The position numbers and the translations under genes were made by a program. Below the pieces are notes generated by a model. It was not told the origin of the DNA. It saw nothing but the letters and a program-made list of their open reading frames with translations, and made no database searches. Below are positions 18,555-27,459 of a stretch of DNA of 64,000 bases, piece after piece. Within the stretch, counting starts at the first letter, position 1. The number at the start of each line of letters is the position of its first letter. This DNA comes from Sphingomonas immobilis. GTDB lineage: Bacteria > Pseudomonadota > Alphaproteobacteria > Sphingomonadales > Sphingomonadaceae. The DNA lies in NCBI RefSeq assembly GCF_030580995.1, contig NZ_JAUQSZ010000012.1:1-64000 (forward strand). The letters run 5' to 3'.

Positions 18555-19550
18555 ATGCTGGACGGATCGGTTCTGGTGACGGGTGGTGCCGGCTATATCG
18601 GCAGCCATGCGGTGCTGGCGCTGCTCGATGCCGGGCACCGCGTGGTGGTGGTCGACAATCTCGTCACCGGCTTCGCCTGGGCAGTCGATCCGCGCGCGAC
18701 CCTGGTCGAGGCGAACATCGAGGACGACGACAAGGTCCGCACCGCGATCCGTATGCACGACGTGAAGGCGATCATGCATTTCGCCGGATCGGTGGTGGTG
18801 CCCGAATCGGTCAGCGATCCGCTCAAATATTACCGCAACAACACCGCCGCGAGCCGTGCGCTGATCGAAAGCGCCGTCGCGGAAGGCGTGCCGCATTTCA
18901 TCTTCTCCTCCACCGCCGCGACCTATGGCACGCCCGAGAAGGTGCCGGTCGCAGAGGACGATCCCAAGAGCCCGATCAACCCCTATGGCTGGTCGAAGCT
19001 GATGACCGAACACATGCTGCGCGACGTGGCGGCGGCGCATCCGATCAATTACGCGGCGCTGCGCTATTTCAACGTCGCCGGCGCGGACCCCGAGGGGCGC
19101 ACCGGCCAGTCGACGGCAGGCGCGACGCACCTCATCAAGGTCGCGGTCGAGGCGGCGACCGGCAAGCGCGCCTCGGTCGGCGTGTTCGGCACCGATTTCG
19201 ACACGCCCGACGGCACCGGCGTGCGCGACTATATCCACGTCAGCGATCTCGCGGCGGCGCATGTCGCCGCACTCGATCTGCTGGTGGCGAACCCGGCCGA
19301 AAGCCACACGATGAACGCGGGATACGGCCACGGCTTCTCGGTGCTGGAAGTGCTCGACGCGGTCGACCGCGTCACCAACATGACGATCGACCGCAAGCTG
19401 GAGGGGCGCCGCGCGGGCGATCCCGCGATGCTGATCAGCGACAATGCCCGCATCCTGGAGACGATCAAATGGGTGCCGCGGCGCGACGACCTCGACACGA
19501 TCGTCAAGGACGCGCTGGCGTGGGAACGCAAGCTGGCGGAGCGCGAATAG
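18555..19550 (+). CDS. galE: UDP-glucose 4-epimerase
   Basis: GalE interconverts UDP-glucose and UDP-galactose for cell-surface glycans. This 331-residue short-chain dehydrogenase has the NAD motif VTGGAGYIGSH, the HFAGSVVVPESVSDPLKYY stretch and the catalytic YGWSK (Y144, K148) with S119/T120 upstream. LRYFNVAGADPEGRTGQ and RDYIHVSDLA are typical GalE motifs. The ATG at 18555 is preceded by CGGAGAA. An R2 repeat pair separates it from the next gene. Confidence 0.94.
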   Translation: MLDGSVLVTGGAGYIGSHAVLALLDAGHRVVVVDNLVTGFAWAVDPRATLVEANIEDDDKVRTAIRMHDVKAIMHFAGSVVVPESVSDPLKYYRNNTAASRALIESAVAEGVPHFIFSSTAATYGTPEKVPVAEDDPKSPINPYGWSKLMTEHMLRDVAAAHPINYAALRYFNVAGADPEGRTGQSTAGATHLIKVAVEAATGKRASVGVFGTDFDTPDGTGVRDYIHVSDLAAAHVAALDLLVANPAESHTMNAGYGHGFSVLEVLDAVDRVTNMTIDRKLEGRRAGDPAMLISDNARILETIKWVPRRDDLDTIVKDALAWERKLAERE

Positions 19551-19558
19551 AAGAGAAC

Positions 19559-19664
19559 CGTTCGGGCTGAGCTTGTCGAAGCCCTGCCCTTCCTTCTACG
19601 CTGGGAGAAGGACAGCCGTAGACCTACGGTCGCCTACGGCCCGACAAGCTCAGGGCGAACGGGG
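19559..19664. repeat. R2 repeat pair between galE and the M20 peptidase gene
   Basis: The arms CCGTTCGGGCTGAGCTTGTC.. (19559-19587) and the inverted CCGACAAGCTCAGGGCGAAC.. (19641-19664) flank about 50 bases. The outer G run of the right arm lies just upstream of the next ATG and may supply part of its ribosome-binding site. Confidence 0.85.
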
Positions 19665-19673
19665 GGTTAAGGT

Positions 19674-21077
19674 ATGAAAATGTTCGCCGGGATTTTTGGA
19701 TTGGTGGCGCTCGCGGTCGCCCTCCCCGCATCCGCGCAGGACCGGCCCGACCAGAAGGCCTTCCGCGATCTCTACAAGCAACTCGTCGAAACCAACACCA
19801 CGCTATCGTCAGGCAGCTGCACATTGGCCGCGGAGCAGATCGCCGCGCGGCTGAAGGCGGCGGGTTATCCCGACAAGGACATCACGCTCTTTTCGACGCC
19901 CGAGCATCCCAAAGAAGGCGGCATAGTCGCGATCCTGCCGGGCAGCGACAGGACGAAGAAGCCGATGCTGTTGATGGGGCATCTCGACGTGGTGGAGGCG
20001 AAGCGCGCCGACTGGGTGCGCGATCCCTTCACGCTGATCGAGGAGGGCGGCTATTTCTATGCGCGCGGTGCCGCCGACGACAAGTCGATGTCGGCGATCT
20101 GGGCCGATGCGATGGTCCGCTTCCGCACGACCGGCTACACGCCCAAGCGCACGATCAAGCTCGCGCTGACCTGCGGCGAGGAGACGACCTTCGCCTTCAA
20201 CGGCGCGCAGTGGCTGGCGGCGAACAAGCCCGATCTGATCGCCGCCGAATTCGCGCTCAACGAGGGCGGCGGCGGGCAGAACACCAAGCAGGGCAAGCAC
20301 GAGGTGCTGGCGATCCAGGTCGGCGAGAAGGCCGCGCAGAATTACACCCTCGCCGTCACAAATCCCGGCGGGCACAGCTCGCAGCCGGTGCCCGACAACG
20401 CCATCTACCAGCTCGCCGACGCGCTGAAGGCCGTGCAGGGCTATGAATTCCCGGTGAAGTTCACCGACACGACGCGCGCCTTCTTCGGCGCGCTGGCGGG
20501 CGCTCCGACGACGCCGAAGCCGGTTTCCGCCGCGATCGCGCGGCTGCTCGCCGACCCGAAGGACGCGGAAGCGGCGGCGTTGCTGAGCCGCGACAAGACC
20601 TTCCACTCGACGCTGCGCACCACCTGCGTCGCGACGCTGCTCAATGCGGGCCACGCCGAGAACGCGCTGCCGCAGCGCGCGACCGCCAACGTCAATTGCC
20701 GGATCTTTCCGGGCGAGACCGTTCAGGCGACGCTCGCGAAACTGCAGGAGCTTGCCGGACCGAAAGTGACCGTTACCGCCAATGCGCCGATCCGGCCGGT
20801 GGCGATCCCGCCCGCGCTCGACCCGAAGATCCTGGGGCCCGCCAAGGCGGTGGCGGCGAAGCACTTCCCCGGCCTCGCCATGCTGCCGCTGATGTCGACG
20901 GGGGCGACCGACGGCATCTTCTATGAGGCGATCGGCATCCCGGTCTACGGCGCGCCCGGCCTGTTCTTCGATCAGGACGGCAACGGCATGCACGGCCTGA
21001 ACGAGCGGATCGGGGTGGAATCGCTCTATGCTGGGCGCGACTATCTCTACGATCTCGCCAAGGCCTATGCCGGCTGA
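19674..21077 (+). CDS. Exported M20-family metallopeptidase
   Basis: This 467-residue protein starts with a signal peptide (MKMFAGIFGLVALAVALPASAQ) and is expected in the periplasm. The M20 zinc site is visible: LMGHLDVVEA (metal His/Asp), YARGAADDKSMSAIW (bridging Asp), TCGEET and ALNEGGGG. A dimerisation domain lies between about residues 215 and 345. Such enzymes cleave dipeptides or acyl-amino acids; the exact substrate cannot be read. Context (two MsrA genes and galE) gives no specific pathway. Confidence 0.9.
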   Translation: MKMFAGIFGLVALAVALPASAQDRPDQKAFRDLYKQLVETNTTLSSGSCTLAAEQIAARLKAAGYPDKDITLFSTPEHPKEGGIVAILPGSDRTKKPMLLMGHLDVVEAKRADWVRDPFTLIEEGGYFYARGAADDKSMSAIWADAMVRFRTTGYTPKRTIKLALTCGEETTFAFNGAQWLAANKPDLIAAEFALNEGGGGQNTKQGKHEVLAIQVGEKAAQNYTLAVTNPGGHSSQPVPDNAIYQLADALKAVQGYEFPVKFTDTTRAFFGALAGAPTTPKPVSAAIARLLADPKDAEAAALLSRDKTFHSTLRTTCVATLLNAGHAENALPQRATANVNCRIFPGETVQATLAKLQELAGPKVTVTANAPIRPVAIPPALDPKILGPAKAVAAKHFPGLAMLPLMSTGATDGIFYEAIGIPVYGAPGLFFDQDGNGMHGLNERIGVESLYAGRDYLYDLAKAYAG

Positions 21078-21139
21078 GGCCTCATCTTTTCGCACGGGCC
21101 GCCCGTACTTATCTCCGTGACATCCCACGGAGACATTCG

Positions 21140-21787
21140 ATGAAGCAAGCCATCCTCGCCCTGATCGGCTCGGCAGCCCTGCTGTCGGGCGGCGCCGCCA
21201 ATGCCGAACGCGCCGTGCCGATCCCGGCGGCGCAGAAGGACGCGACCGCCGGCGCAACGCCGCAGGTCGCGGTGCTGGCGGGCGGCTGCTTCTGGGGCAT
21301 GGAAGCGGTGTTCGAGCAGGTGAAGGGCGTGAAATCGGTGACGGCGGGCTATGCCGGCGGCACCGCGAACAGCGCCACCTACGATCAGGTCAGCAGCGAA
21401 ACGACCGGCCATGCCGAGGCGATCCGCATCGTCTACGATCCCAAACTGGTGAGCTACGGCACGCTGCTGCGCGTCTATTTCTCGGTCGCGCACGATCCGA
21501 CGCAGGTGAACGGCCAGACGCCCGACAGCGGCACCAGCTATCGCTCGGCGATCTTCCCGCAGGGGCCGGTGCAGCGCGCGGTCGCCATGGCCTATATCGC
21601 CCAGCTCGACAAGGCGAAGGCGTTCCGCGCGCCGATCGCGACGAAGGTGGAGAGCGGCGGCTTCTACCCGGCCGAGGCCTATCACCAGCACTTCTTCCAG
21701 AAGAACCCGAACCACCCGTATATCGTGCGGTGGGACAAGCCCAAGGTCGCGGCGTTCCGCGCGGCCTTCCCGGCGCTCGCCAGCTAG
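21140..21787 (+). CDS. msrA: Exported peptide methionine (S)-S-oxide reductase MsrA
   Basis: This is the second MsrA, 215 residues, with a signal peptide (MKQAILALIGSAALLSGGAANA) pointing to the periplasm. The catalytic motif is GGCFWGMEAVF with C50; GYAGG, HAEAIRIVYDP and YRSAIFPQG follow. Compared with the cytoplasmic copy, the position after GCFW is G instead of C, so the resolving chemistry may differ. Its stop TAG is shared as CTAG with the convergent fusion gene. Confidence 0.93.
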   Translation: MKQAILALIGSAALLSGGAANAERAVPIPAAQKDATAGATPQVAVLAGGCFWGMEAVFEQVKGVKSVTAGYAGGTANSATYDQVSSETTGHAEAIRIVYDPKLVSYGTLLRVYFSVAHDPTQVNGQTPDSGTSYRSAIFPQGPVQRAVAMAYIAQLDKAKAFRAPIATKVESGGFYPAEAYHQHFFQKNPNHPYIVRWDKPKVAAFRAAFPALAS

Positions 21788-22899
21788 GACGAACGCGGCT
21801 CCTTCGATCGCTTCGCGCCCGCCAGCGCGGAGAGCACGCCGCGCAGGGTGCGCACCTCCTGGCTCGACCAGCGCGGCTTGGTGAGGAGCGTGCGCAGCGT
21901 GCGGCGCGTGACGGGCGTGCGATCGGGCGGGAAGAAGAAATGCGCGGCGACCAGCATGTCGTCGAGCTGCGCGATCATGCCGTCGAGTTCCTCCTGCGCG
22001 GCCGGTTCGGGCAGGTCGGTGATCGACGGCTGCGCGAGCGCGACGCCCTTCGACCATTCGTAGGCGACGAGGATCACCGCCTGCGCGAGGTTGAGCGAGC
22101 CGAACTCGGGGTTGATCGGCACCGTGATGATCGTGCGCGCGACGGCGACGTCATCGGTCTCCAGCCCCGACCGCTCGGGCCCGAACAGGATCGCCGAACG
22201 CCCCGGCCCGGCATGAATGGCGCGCGCGGCCTCCTCGGGCGTCTCGACCGGCTTGGTGACGCCGCGCTTGCGTACCGTGGTGGCATAGACGTTGGGACAA
22301 TCGGCGATCGCCTCGGCCAGCGTGTCGAACACCTTCGCCTGCTCCAGCACGACATCCGCCCCCGAAGCGGCCGGCCCGGCAGCCGGATTCGGCCACCCGT
22401 CCCGAGGGCTCACCAACCGCATTTCCGTGAGACCGAAATTGAGCATAGCCCGCGCCGCCTTCCCAATATTCTCCCCGAGCTGCGGGCGGACTAGGACGAT
22501 GACGGGGGGAGGGGTTGGCTGAGGGCTTGTGCTTCGACTTCGCTCAGCACGAACGGAGGAGGGGATTTCGGTCTCGATACCAAGCTCCGTTCGCCCTGAG
22601 CGAAGTCGAAGGGCACGCTCGGACGGCGGAATTGCAGCGTCATGCAGGTCCGCCCAATCGCCGCGGATGAGGGCTTCCTTCTTCCGGCGGGTCCAGCCCT
22701 TGATCTGCTGCTCGGCCTCCAGCGCCTCGGCGCGCGAGCCGAAATCCTGTGACCAGACCAGTTTCACCGGGCGACGGCTGTGCGTGTAGCCTTCGATTTC
22801 GCCCCGCTCGTGCTGTGCGATGCGGGTTTCGAGCGTGTCCGTGTGGCCAGTGTAATAGCTGCCGTCGGAGCAGCGCAGGATATAGGCGTGGAAGCTCAC
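21784..22899 (-). CDS. GIY-YIG nuclease fused in frame to TrmJ-like RNA methyltransferase
   Basis: Residues 1-90 form a GIY-YIG domain of the small UPF0213 type (AYILRCSDGSYYTGHT, R26, EAEQQIKGWTRRKKEALI). Residues 133-371 form a SpoU-class RNA methyltransferase with the TrmJ motifs VRPQLGENIGKAARAMLNFGL, ILFGPERSGLETDD and INPEFGSLNLAQAV; TrmJ 2'-O-methylates tRNA position 32. The linker, residues 96-123, is encoded by an R2 repeat pair (22531-22613). I find no ATG, GTG or TTG in frame between the two domains, so the methyltransferase seems translatable only as a fusion. It is in the usual place of trmJ, after nrdR. Confidence 0.85.
   Translation of the reverse strand: MSFHAYILRCSDGSYYTGHTDTLETRIAQHERGEIEGYTHSRRPVKLVWSQDFGSRAEALEAEQQIKGWTRRKKEALIRGDWADLHDAAIPPSERALRLRSGRTELGIETEIPSSVRAERSRSTSPQPTPPPVIVLVRPQLGENIGKAARAMLNFGLTEMRLVSPRDGWPNPAAGPAASGADVVLEQAKVFDTLAEAIADCPNVYATTVRKRGVTKPVETPEEAARAIHAGPGRSAILFGPERSGLETDDVAVARTIITVPINPEFGSLNLAQAVILVAYEWSKGVALAQPSITDLPEPAAQEELDGMIAQLDDMLVAAHFFFPPDRTPVTRRTLRTLLTKPRWSSQEVRTLRGVLSALAGAKRSKEPRSS
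22531..22613. repeat. R2 repeat pair forming the linker of the GIY-YIG/TrmJ fusion
   Basis: The arms CTTCGACTTCGCTCAGCACG.. (22531-22557) and the inverted CCGTTCGCCCTGAGCGAAGT.. (22587-22613) enclose about 30 bases. They encode the Ser/Arg-rich linker [22 protein letters not shown]. Confidence 0.9.
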
Positions 22900-22907
22900 G
22901 TCCGTGT

Positions 22908-22933
22908 CCTTCGACTTCGCTCAGGACGAACGG
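22908..22933 (+). repeat. R2 arm upstream of the GIY-YIG gene
   Basis: This single arm CCTTCGACTTCGCTCAGGAC.. lies between the nrdR stop (22949) and the GIY-YIG start (22899). It is inverted relative to the 22587-22613 arm, so the GIY-YIG domain is bracketed by inverted R2 copies. Confidence 0.88.
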
Positions 22934-22948
22934 CGGTAGGGACGCACA

Positions 22949-23410
22949 TCACCCCTTCGCCACCGACGTCACGCTGCCGGCGAATTCCTCGAAATCCTTT
23001 GCCTCGCGGAAGTCCTTATAGACCGACGCGAAGCGGATGTAGGCGACCGAGTCGAGGCCCTTCAGGCCGTCCATCACCATCTCTCCGATGCGGCCGGAGC
23101 GGATTTCGGGGTCGCCCTGGGTTTCGAGCTGGCGCTGGATGCCGGAAACGAGCTTTTCCAGCCGCGCCGGGTCGATCGGGCGTTTGCGCGCGGCGATCAT
23201 GATCGAGCGGAGCAGCTTCTCGCGGTCGAACGGCTCTCGCTTGTCCTCGCTTTTCAGCACCACCAGCTCGCGGAGCTGGATGCGCTCGAACGTGGTGAAA
23301 CGCGCGGCGCAGCCCTCGCACTGCCGCCGCCGCCGGATCGCTGCGCCGTCGTCGGTCGGGCGCGAGTCCTTTACCTGGCTGTCTTCATGGCCGCAGAAGG
23401 GACAGCGCAA
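22949..23410 (-). CDS. nrdR: Transcriptional repressor NrdR
   Basis: NrdR is a zinc-ribbon, ATP-cone repressor that senses nucleotide levels and represses ribonucleotide reductase genes. The start is a TTG at 23410 giving [22 protein letters not shown], with the ribbon cysteines CPFC and CEGC, then the ATP cone from about [18 protein letters not shown] to the C-terminus. GGAGG from the end of glyA serves as ribosome site. At 153 residues it has the family length. It is placed after glyA and before the fusion gene. Confidence 0.95.
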   Translation of the reverse strand: MRCPFCGHEDSQVKDSRPTDDGAAIRRRRQCEGCAARFTTFERIQLRELVVLKSEDKREPFDREKLLRSIMIAARKRPIDPARLEKLVSGIQRQLETQGDPEIRSGRIGEMVMDGLKGLDSVAYIRFASVYKDFREAKDFEEFAGSVTSVAKG

Positions 23411-23414
23411 AAAA

Positions 23415-24728
23415 TCAGCCCTCCGGGTAGATCGGGAAGCGCGCGCACAGCGCCCGCACGCGCTCGCGTACCGCCGCCTCGATCTGCGCATCGCCCTGCT
23501 CGCCGTTCTTGCGCAGCCCGTCGAGCACGTCGGCGACCATGTTGCCGATTTCGCGGAACTCGGCCGCGCCGAAGCCGCGCGTCGTGCCGGCGGGCGAGCC
23601 AACGCGGATGCCGCTGGTCTTGGTCGGCGGCAGCGGATCGTTGGGGATGCCGTTCTTGTTGCAGGTAATACCGGCGCGCTCGAGCGCCTCGTCGGCGTCC
23701 TTGCCGGTCACGCCGAGCGGAGTCAGGTCGATCAGCGCGAGATGCGTGTCGGTGCCGCCCGAGACGACCTCCGCGCCGCGCTCCTTCAGCGTCGCCGCCA
23801 GCACCTTGGCATTCTCGATGATAGCGGCGGCATAGGTCTTGAAGCCGGGCTGCAGCGCCTCGCCGAACGCCACCGCCTTGGCGGCGACGACGTGCATCAG
23901 CGGCCCGCCCTGCAGGCCGGGGAACACCGCCGAGTTGATCTTCTTCGCGATGGCCTCGTCATTGGTCAGCACCATGCCGCCGCGGGGGCCCCGCAGCGTC
24001 TTGTGCGTGGTCGTCGTCACGACATGCGCGTGCGGCAGCGGCGAGGGATGCAGGCCGGCCGCGACGAGCCCGGCGAAATGCGCCATGTCGACCATCAGAT
24101 ACGCGCCGACCTCATCAGCGATGGCGCGGAACTTGGCGAAGTCGATCGTGCGCGGATAGGCCGAGCCGCCGGCGATGATGAGCTTGGGCTTATGCTCGCG
24201 CGCAAGGGCTGCGACCTGATCGAAATCGATCAGGTGCGTGACGGGATCGACGCCGTATTGCACCGCGTTGAACCATTTGCCCGACATTGCCGCCCTGGCA
24301 CCATGAGTCAGGTGGCCGCCGGCGTCGAGGCTGAGGCCCAAAATCGTCTCGCCCGGCTTGACCAAAGCCAGCATCACCGCGCCGTTGGCCTGCGCGCCCG
24401 AATGCGGCTGGACGTTGGCGAAGCCGCAGCCGAACAGCGCCTTCGCGCGATCGATCGCGAGCTGCTCGACCTCGTCGGACGGGTGGCAGCCCTGATAGTA
24501 GCGCTTGCCGGGATAGCCTTCCGCATATTTGTTGGTGAAGACCGAACCCTGCGCCTCCAGCACCGCCTTGGAGACGATGTTCTCGGAGGCGATCAGCTCG
24601 ATCTGGTCCTGCTCGCGCTTGAGCTCATGCTGCACGCCCGCGAAGATGGCGGGATCGGCCTCGGCCAGGCCGCGCGTGAAGAAGCCATCGGGCTGAACGT
24701 CGTTGAGGGTCTGGGGGTTGGTGCTCAT
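23415..24728 (-). CDS. glyA: Serine hydroxymethyltransferase
   Basis: GlyA interconverts serine and glycine with tetrahydrofolate, supplying one-carbon units. The 437-residue PLP enzyme shows the [11 protein letters not shown] start, [32 protein letters not shown] and the PLP-lysine loop [16 protein letters not shown]. The frame runs upstream, but [17 protein letters not shown] at 24728 is the natural N-terminus. It lies between rpiB and nrdR on one strand, with 4 to 5 base gaps, so they form one operon. Confidence 0.97.
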   Translation of the reverse strand: MSTNPQTLNDVQPDGFFTRGLAEADPAIFAGVQHELKREQDQIELIASENIVSKAVLEAQGSVFTNKYAEGYPGKRYYQGCHPSDEVEQLAIDRAKALFGCGFANVQPHSGAQANGAVMLALVKPGETILGLSLDAGGHLTHGARAAMSGKWFNAVQYGVDPVTHLIDFDQVAALAREHKPKLIIAGGSAYPRTIDFAKFRAIADEVGAYLMVDMAHFAGLVAAGLHPSPLPHAHVVTTTTHKTLRGPRGGMVLTNDEAIAKKINSAVFPGLQGGPLMHVVAAKAVAFGEALQPGFKTYAAAIIENAKVLAATLKERGAEVVSGGTDTHLALIDLTPLGVTGKDADEALERAGITCNKNGIPNDPLPPTKTSGIRVGSPAGTTRGFGAAEFREIGNMVADVLDGLRKNGEQGDAQIEAAVRERVRALCARFPIYPEG

Positions 24729-24733
24729 GCGGA

Positions 24734-25180
24734 TCAATCCTTCGCGAATGCGGGCGCGGCGAGCTTGTCGATGCGCTGTTGATGACGGCCGCCGGCGAAG
24801 CTGCCGGCGAGAAAGGCTTCGAGGCACGCCTGCGCCATGTCGGGCCCGGTCAGGCGCGCGCCCATCGCGATGACGTTGGCATCGTTATGCTCGCGCGAAA
24901 GGGCGGCGGTGAAGGGATCGCTCACCAGCGCGCAGCGGCAGGCGGGATGGCGGTTGACCGCGATCGAGATGCCGACGCCCGATCCGCACAGCGCCACGCC
25001 GAAATCCGCATGACCCGCGCCGACATGATCTGCGAGCTTGTAGCCGTAGTCGGGATAATCGACCCGCGCATCGGTTTCGGGGCCGAGATCGACGACCTCG
25101 TGGCCCGCCTCCCGTGCCCAGGCGACGAGCGCGGCTTTCAGCGAGACGGCGGCGTGATCGGAAGCAAAGGCGATGCGCAA
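24734..25180 (-). CDS. rpiB: Ribose-5-phosphate isomerase B
   Basis: RpiB interconverts ribose-5-phosphate and ribulose-5-phosphate in the pentose phosphate pathway. The 148-residue protein starts [18 protein letters not shown], has the active-site [15 protein letters not shown] with C65 and a conserved [16 protein letters not shown]. Length fits the family. It is the first gene of the rpiB-glyA-nrdR operon and is divergent from the ECF sigma gene. Confidence 0.95.
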   Translation of the reverse strand: MRIAFASDHAAVSLKAALVAWAREAGHEVVDLGPETDARVDYPDYGYKLADHVGAGHADFGVALCGSGVGISIAVNRHPACRCALVSDPFTAALSREHNDANVIAMGARLTGPDMAQACLEAFLAGSFAGGRHQQRIDKLAAPAFAKD

Positions 25181-25292
25181 GAAGGCTCGATTCCCTTAGG
25201 TCTGCAAGGATGCGCGGCCTTTACGCAAAGCGGGCCGCAAACGCTACACCCTGCGTTGTAGAACCGCCCGATTGGCCCTAAGCCCCTGCCCT

Positions 25293-25859
25293 GTGACGGA
25301 TGTTTCGCCCGAAATACGCGCCCGCGCCGAACTCGCGGAGTATCTCGTCCGCACCGGCGACGAGGACCGCGCCGCGTTCCGCGAACTCTACCTGCGCACC
25401 AATGCGAAGCTTTTCGGCATCGTCTTGCGTATCTGCGGGGAGAGGGAGGCCGCGGCCGACGTGTTGCATGACGTGTATCTGACGATCTGGAAGCGCGCGG
25501 GCGCCTATGAACCGTCGCGCGCGAGCCCGATCACATGGCTCGCCACGATCGCGCGCAACCGCGCGATCGACTGGCGGCGCGCGCAGAAGATCCGCGTCGC
25601 GACCCCGCTGGAGGATGCGCCCGACGTCGCCGATTCGGCGCCGCTCGCCAGCGACGCGATGCTGGCCGAGGAAAGCCGCCACGGCATTCAGGTCTGCCTC
25701 GACGAGCTCGAACCCAACCAGCGCGATTCGATCCGCACCGCCTTCTTCCAGGGCGTGACCTATGCCGAACTGGCGGAGCGCGTCGGCGTGCCGCTCGGCA
25801 CGATGAAGAGCTGGGTGCGGCGCGGCCTCGCGCGGCTCAAGGAGTGTCTGGAGCGATGA
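25293..25859 (+). CDS. ECF sigma factor of the SigK type
   Basis: The 188-residue ECF sigma factor has region 2 (FRELYLRTNAKLFGIVLRICGEREAAADVLHDVYLTIWKRAGAY, TWLATIARNRAIDWRR) and region 4 (LDELEPNQRDSIRTAFFQGVTYAELAERVGVPLGTMKSWVRRGLARL). GTG at 25293 is preferred over an earlier TTG because it lies nearer to the domain. The following gene, overlapping by ATGA, encodes an RskA-type anti-sigma factor and the next a fasciclin protein. This is the same trio as mycobacterial SigK-RskA-MPT70/83, so I infer an ECF19-like system. Confidence 0.9.
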   Translation: MTDVSPEIRARAELAEYLVRTGDEDRAAFRELYLRTNAKLFGIVLRICGEREAAADVLHDVYLTIWKRAGAYEPSRASPITWLATIARNRAIDWRRAQKIRVATPLEDAPDVADSAPLASDAMLAEESRHGIQVCLDELEPNQRDSIRTAFFQGVTYAELAERVGVPLGTMKSWVRRGLARLKECLER

Positions 25860-26566
25860 GCGCGGAGGAAGGCCCGGATGTCGCCGCCGCCGAACTCGCG
25901 CTCGGGCTGCTCGAGGGCGAGGAGCGCGCGGTCGCGCTGCGCCGCGTGCTGGCCGAGCCCGGCTTCGCGGGCGAGGTCGAGGTGTGGCGCGGCTATCTGG
26001 GCCAGCTGTTCGATCTGTGGCCCGAGGCGGCGGCACCTGCGGGCGTGTTCGAGCGGGTCGAGCGGACGCTCGATGCGCCAGCACAGATCGCGTCGGTGCG
26101 GGCGCCGGCGCGCTTTTGGCCGGCGCTTGCCGGGCTTACCAGCATCGCGGCTGCGGCAGCGTTGGTCTTTATCGTCGTGCGGCCAAACCCGCTTCCCGCG
26201 CCCCCGCCGCCGGTCGCTGCGCCCGCCGCAGCGCCGATGCTCGTCGCCTCGCTCGCGCCGATGGACAAATCCGCGACGGCGATGGCCGCGGTCTACGATC
26301 CGGCGCGCGGCCAGTTGCGGCTGACCGAGGCCAGCGCCCCGGCGGCGAACCGCAGCGCCGAACTTTGGGTGATCGGCGACGACAAGACCCCGCACTCGCT
26401 CGGCATGATGAAGCCCGAGGGCGGGATGCGCGCCGTCGCCATGCCGATGCGCGCGCATCTGGCGCCGGGGGCGATGCTCGCCGTCACGATCGAGCCGCTC
26501 GGCGGATCACCGAGCGGCAAGCCGACCGGGCCGATCGTGGCGATGGGCAAACTTTCCACCGTCTGA
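25856..26566 (+). CDS. RskA-type membrane anti-sigma factor
   Basis: This 236-residue protein has an N-terminal sigma-binding helical region (AAAELALGLLEGEERAVALRRVLAEPGF), a single membrane span at about residues 84-104 (FWPALAGLTSIAAAAALVFIVV), a Pro/Ala-rich linker, and a periplasmic RskA domain containing YDPARGQLRLTEASAP and ELWVIGDDKTPHSLGMM. No zinc-binding HxxxCxxC motif is seen. The ATG overlaps the sigma stop (ATGA), typical of stoichiometric pairs. Release by regulated proteolysis is the usual mechanism in the family. Confidence 0.9.
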   Translation: MSAEEGPDVAAAELALGLLEGEERAVALRRVLAEPGFAGEVEVWRGYLGQLFDLWPEAAAPAGVFERVERTLDAPAQIASVRAPARFWPALAGLTSIAAAAALVFIVVRPNPLPAPPPPVAAPAAAPMLVASLAPMDKSATAMAAVYDPARGQLRLTEASAPAANRSAELWVIGDDKTPHSLGMMKPEGGMRAVAMPMRAHLAPGAMLAVTIEPLGGSPSGKPTGPIVAMGKLSTV

Positions 26567-26638
26567 CGCATCCTTAACGACGGCCCCGCCGTAGCTCCTG
26601 CCGCGCCCGGTCTTCGGGTGACAACAGGAGAGCATCCG

Positions 26639-27199
26639 ATGAACCCGATCTTCCGCGCGAGTCTTGCACTCGCCGCCCTTACCGTCAGCGTGCCGTTCGC
26701 CGCGCAGGCGAAGATGACCGCGAACCCAATGGTTGGCGGCGCGCCGATGTATGCCACCAAAACCATCGTCGAGAATGCCGTCAATTCGAAGGTCCATACG
26801 ACGCTCGTCGCGGCCGTGAAGGCTGCCGGCCTGGTCGAGACGCTCTCCGGTCCGGGCCCCTTCACTGTCTTCGCGCCGACGGACGCTGCCTTCAAGAAGC
26901 TGCCCGCCGGCACCGTCGAGACGCTGGTGAAGCCCGAGAACAAGGCGATGCTGACCAGCATCCTGACCTATCACGTCGTCCCCGGCCGTATCACCGCCGC
27001 CGACATCGCCGCCAAGGCGAAGGCCAACAAGGGCACCGCGACCTACACCACGGTGCAGGGCGGCACGCTCAGCTTCAAGAAGGCCGGAATGGGCTGGCAG
27101 GTGTGGGATGCCAAGGGCGGCCATGCCAAGATCACCATCGCCAACGTGATGCAGTCGAACGGCGTGATCCACGTCATCGACACGGTGCTGATGCCGTAA
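26639..27199 (+). CDS. Secreted fasciclin-domain protein
   Basis: The 186-residue protein has a signal peptide (MNPIFRASLALAALTVSVPFAAQA) and one fasciclin (FAS1) domain: HTTLVAAVKAAGLVETLSGPGPFTVFAPTDAAFKKLP, LTYHVVPGRI and the C-terminal IANVMQSNGVIHVIDTVLMP. FAS1 proteins act in adhesion or at the cell surface. It follows the sigma/anti-sigma pair by 72 bases with its own AGGAG, and is the likely regulon target, as MPT70/83 are for SigK in mycobacteria. Confidence 0.92.
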   Translation: MNPIFRASLALAALTVSVPFAAQAKMTANPMVGGAPMYATKTIVENAVNSKVHTTLVAAVKAAGLVETLSGPGPFTVFAPTDAAFKKLPAGTVETLVKPENKAMLTSILTYHVVPGRITAADIAAKAKANKGTATYTTVQGGTLSFKKAGMGWQVWDAKGGHAKITIANVMQSNGVIHVIDTVLMP

Positions 27200-27327
27200 A
27201 GTATTTTTCGGTGCGTGCGCATCCATTGTCTGCGCGCGTCCGTACCTTCTGCGGTCTTTCCCGATTTCCCACGGGAAAGGCCGTGTAGACCCTGCCGGAG
27301 GTTCCTCCCGATCCGGCTTATGCGTAG

Positions 27328-27367
27328 AGAACCTGTCGGTGCCCCCCATGTGCCGACAGGTTCTTTT
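27328..27367 (+). terminator. Intrinsic terminator after the fasciclin gene
   Basis: A 12-bp perfect stem AGAACCTGTCGG/CCGACAGGTTCT (27328-27339 and 27353-27364) with a 13-base loop is followed by TTT. It lies 130 bases after the fasciclin stop and just upstream of the btaA promoter region, insulating the two units. Confidence 0.85.
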
Positions 27368-27382
27368 CATTTGGCCACAGAA

Positions 27383-27400
27383 CCGTCATGGAGGCGTCAC
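27383..27400 (+). promoter_or_regulatory. Pho-box-like site upstream of btaAB
   Basis: CCGTCAT-GGAG-GCGTCAC has two 7-base half sites spaced by 4, matching the PhoB consensus CTGTCAT-N4-CTGTCAT at 6/7 and 4/7 positions. It ends 59 bases before the btaA start. Betaine-lipid genes are phosphate-starvation genes in other alphaproteobacteria. Confidence 0.55.
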
Positions 27401-27459
27401 CGTATTGTCGTAGCCGAGCCACCGCGCGCCATGCCGGTTAAGGCCCGCAGGAGAAGACC

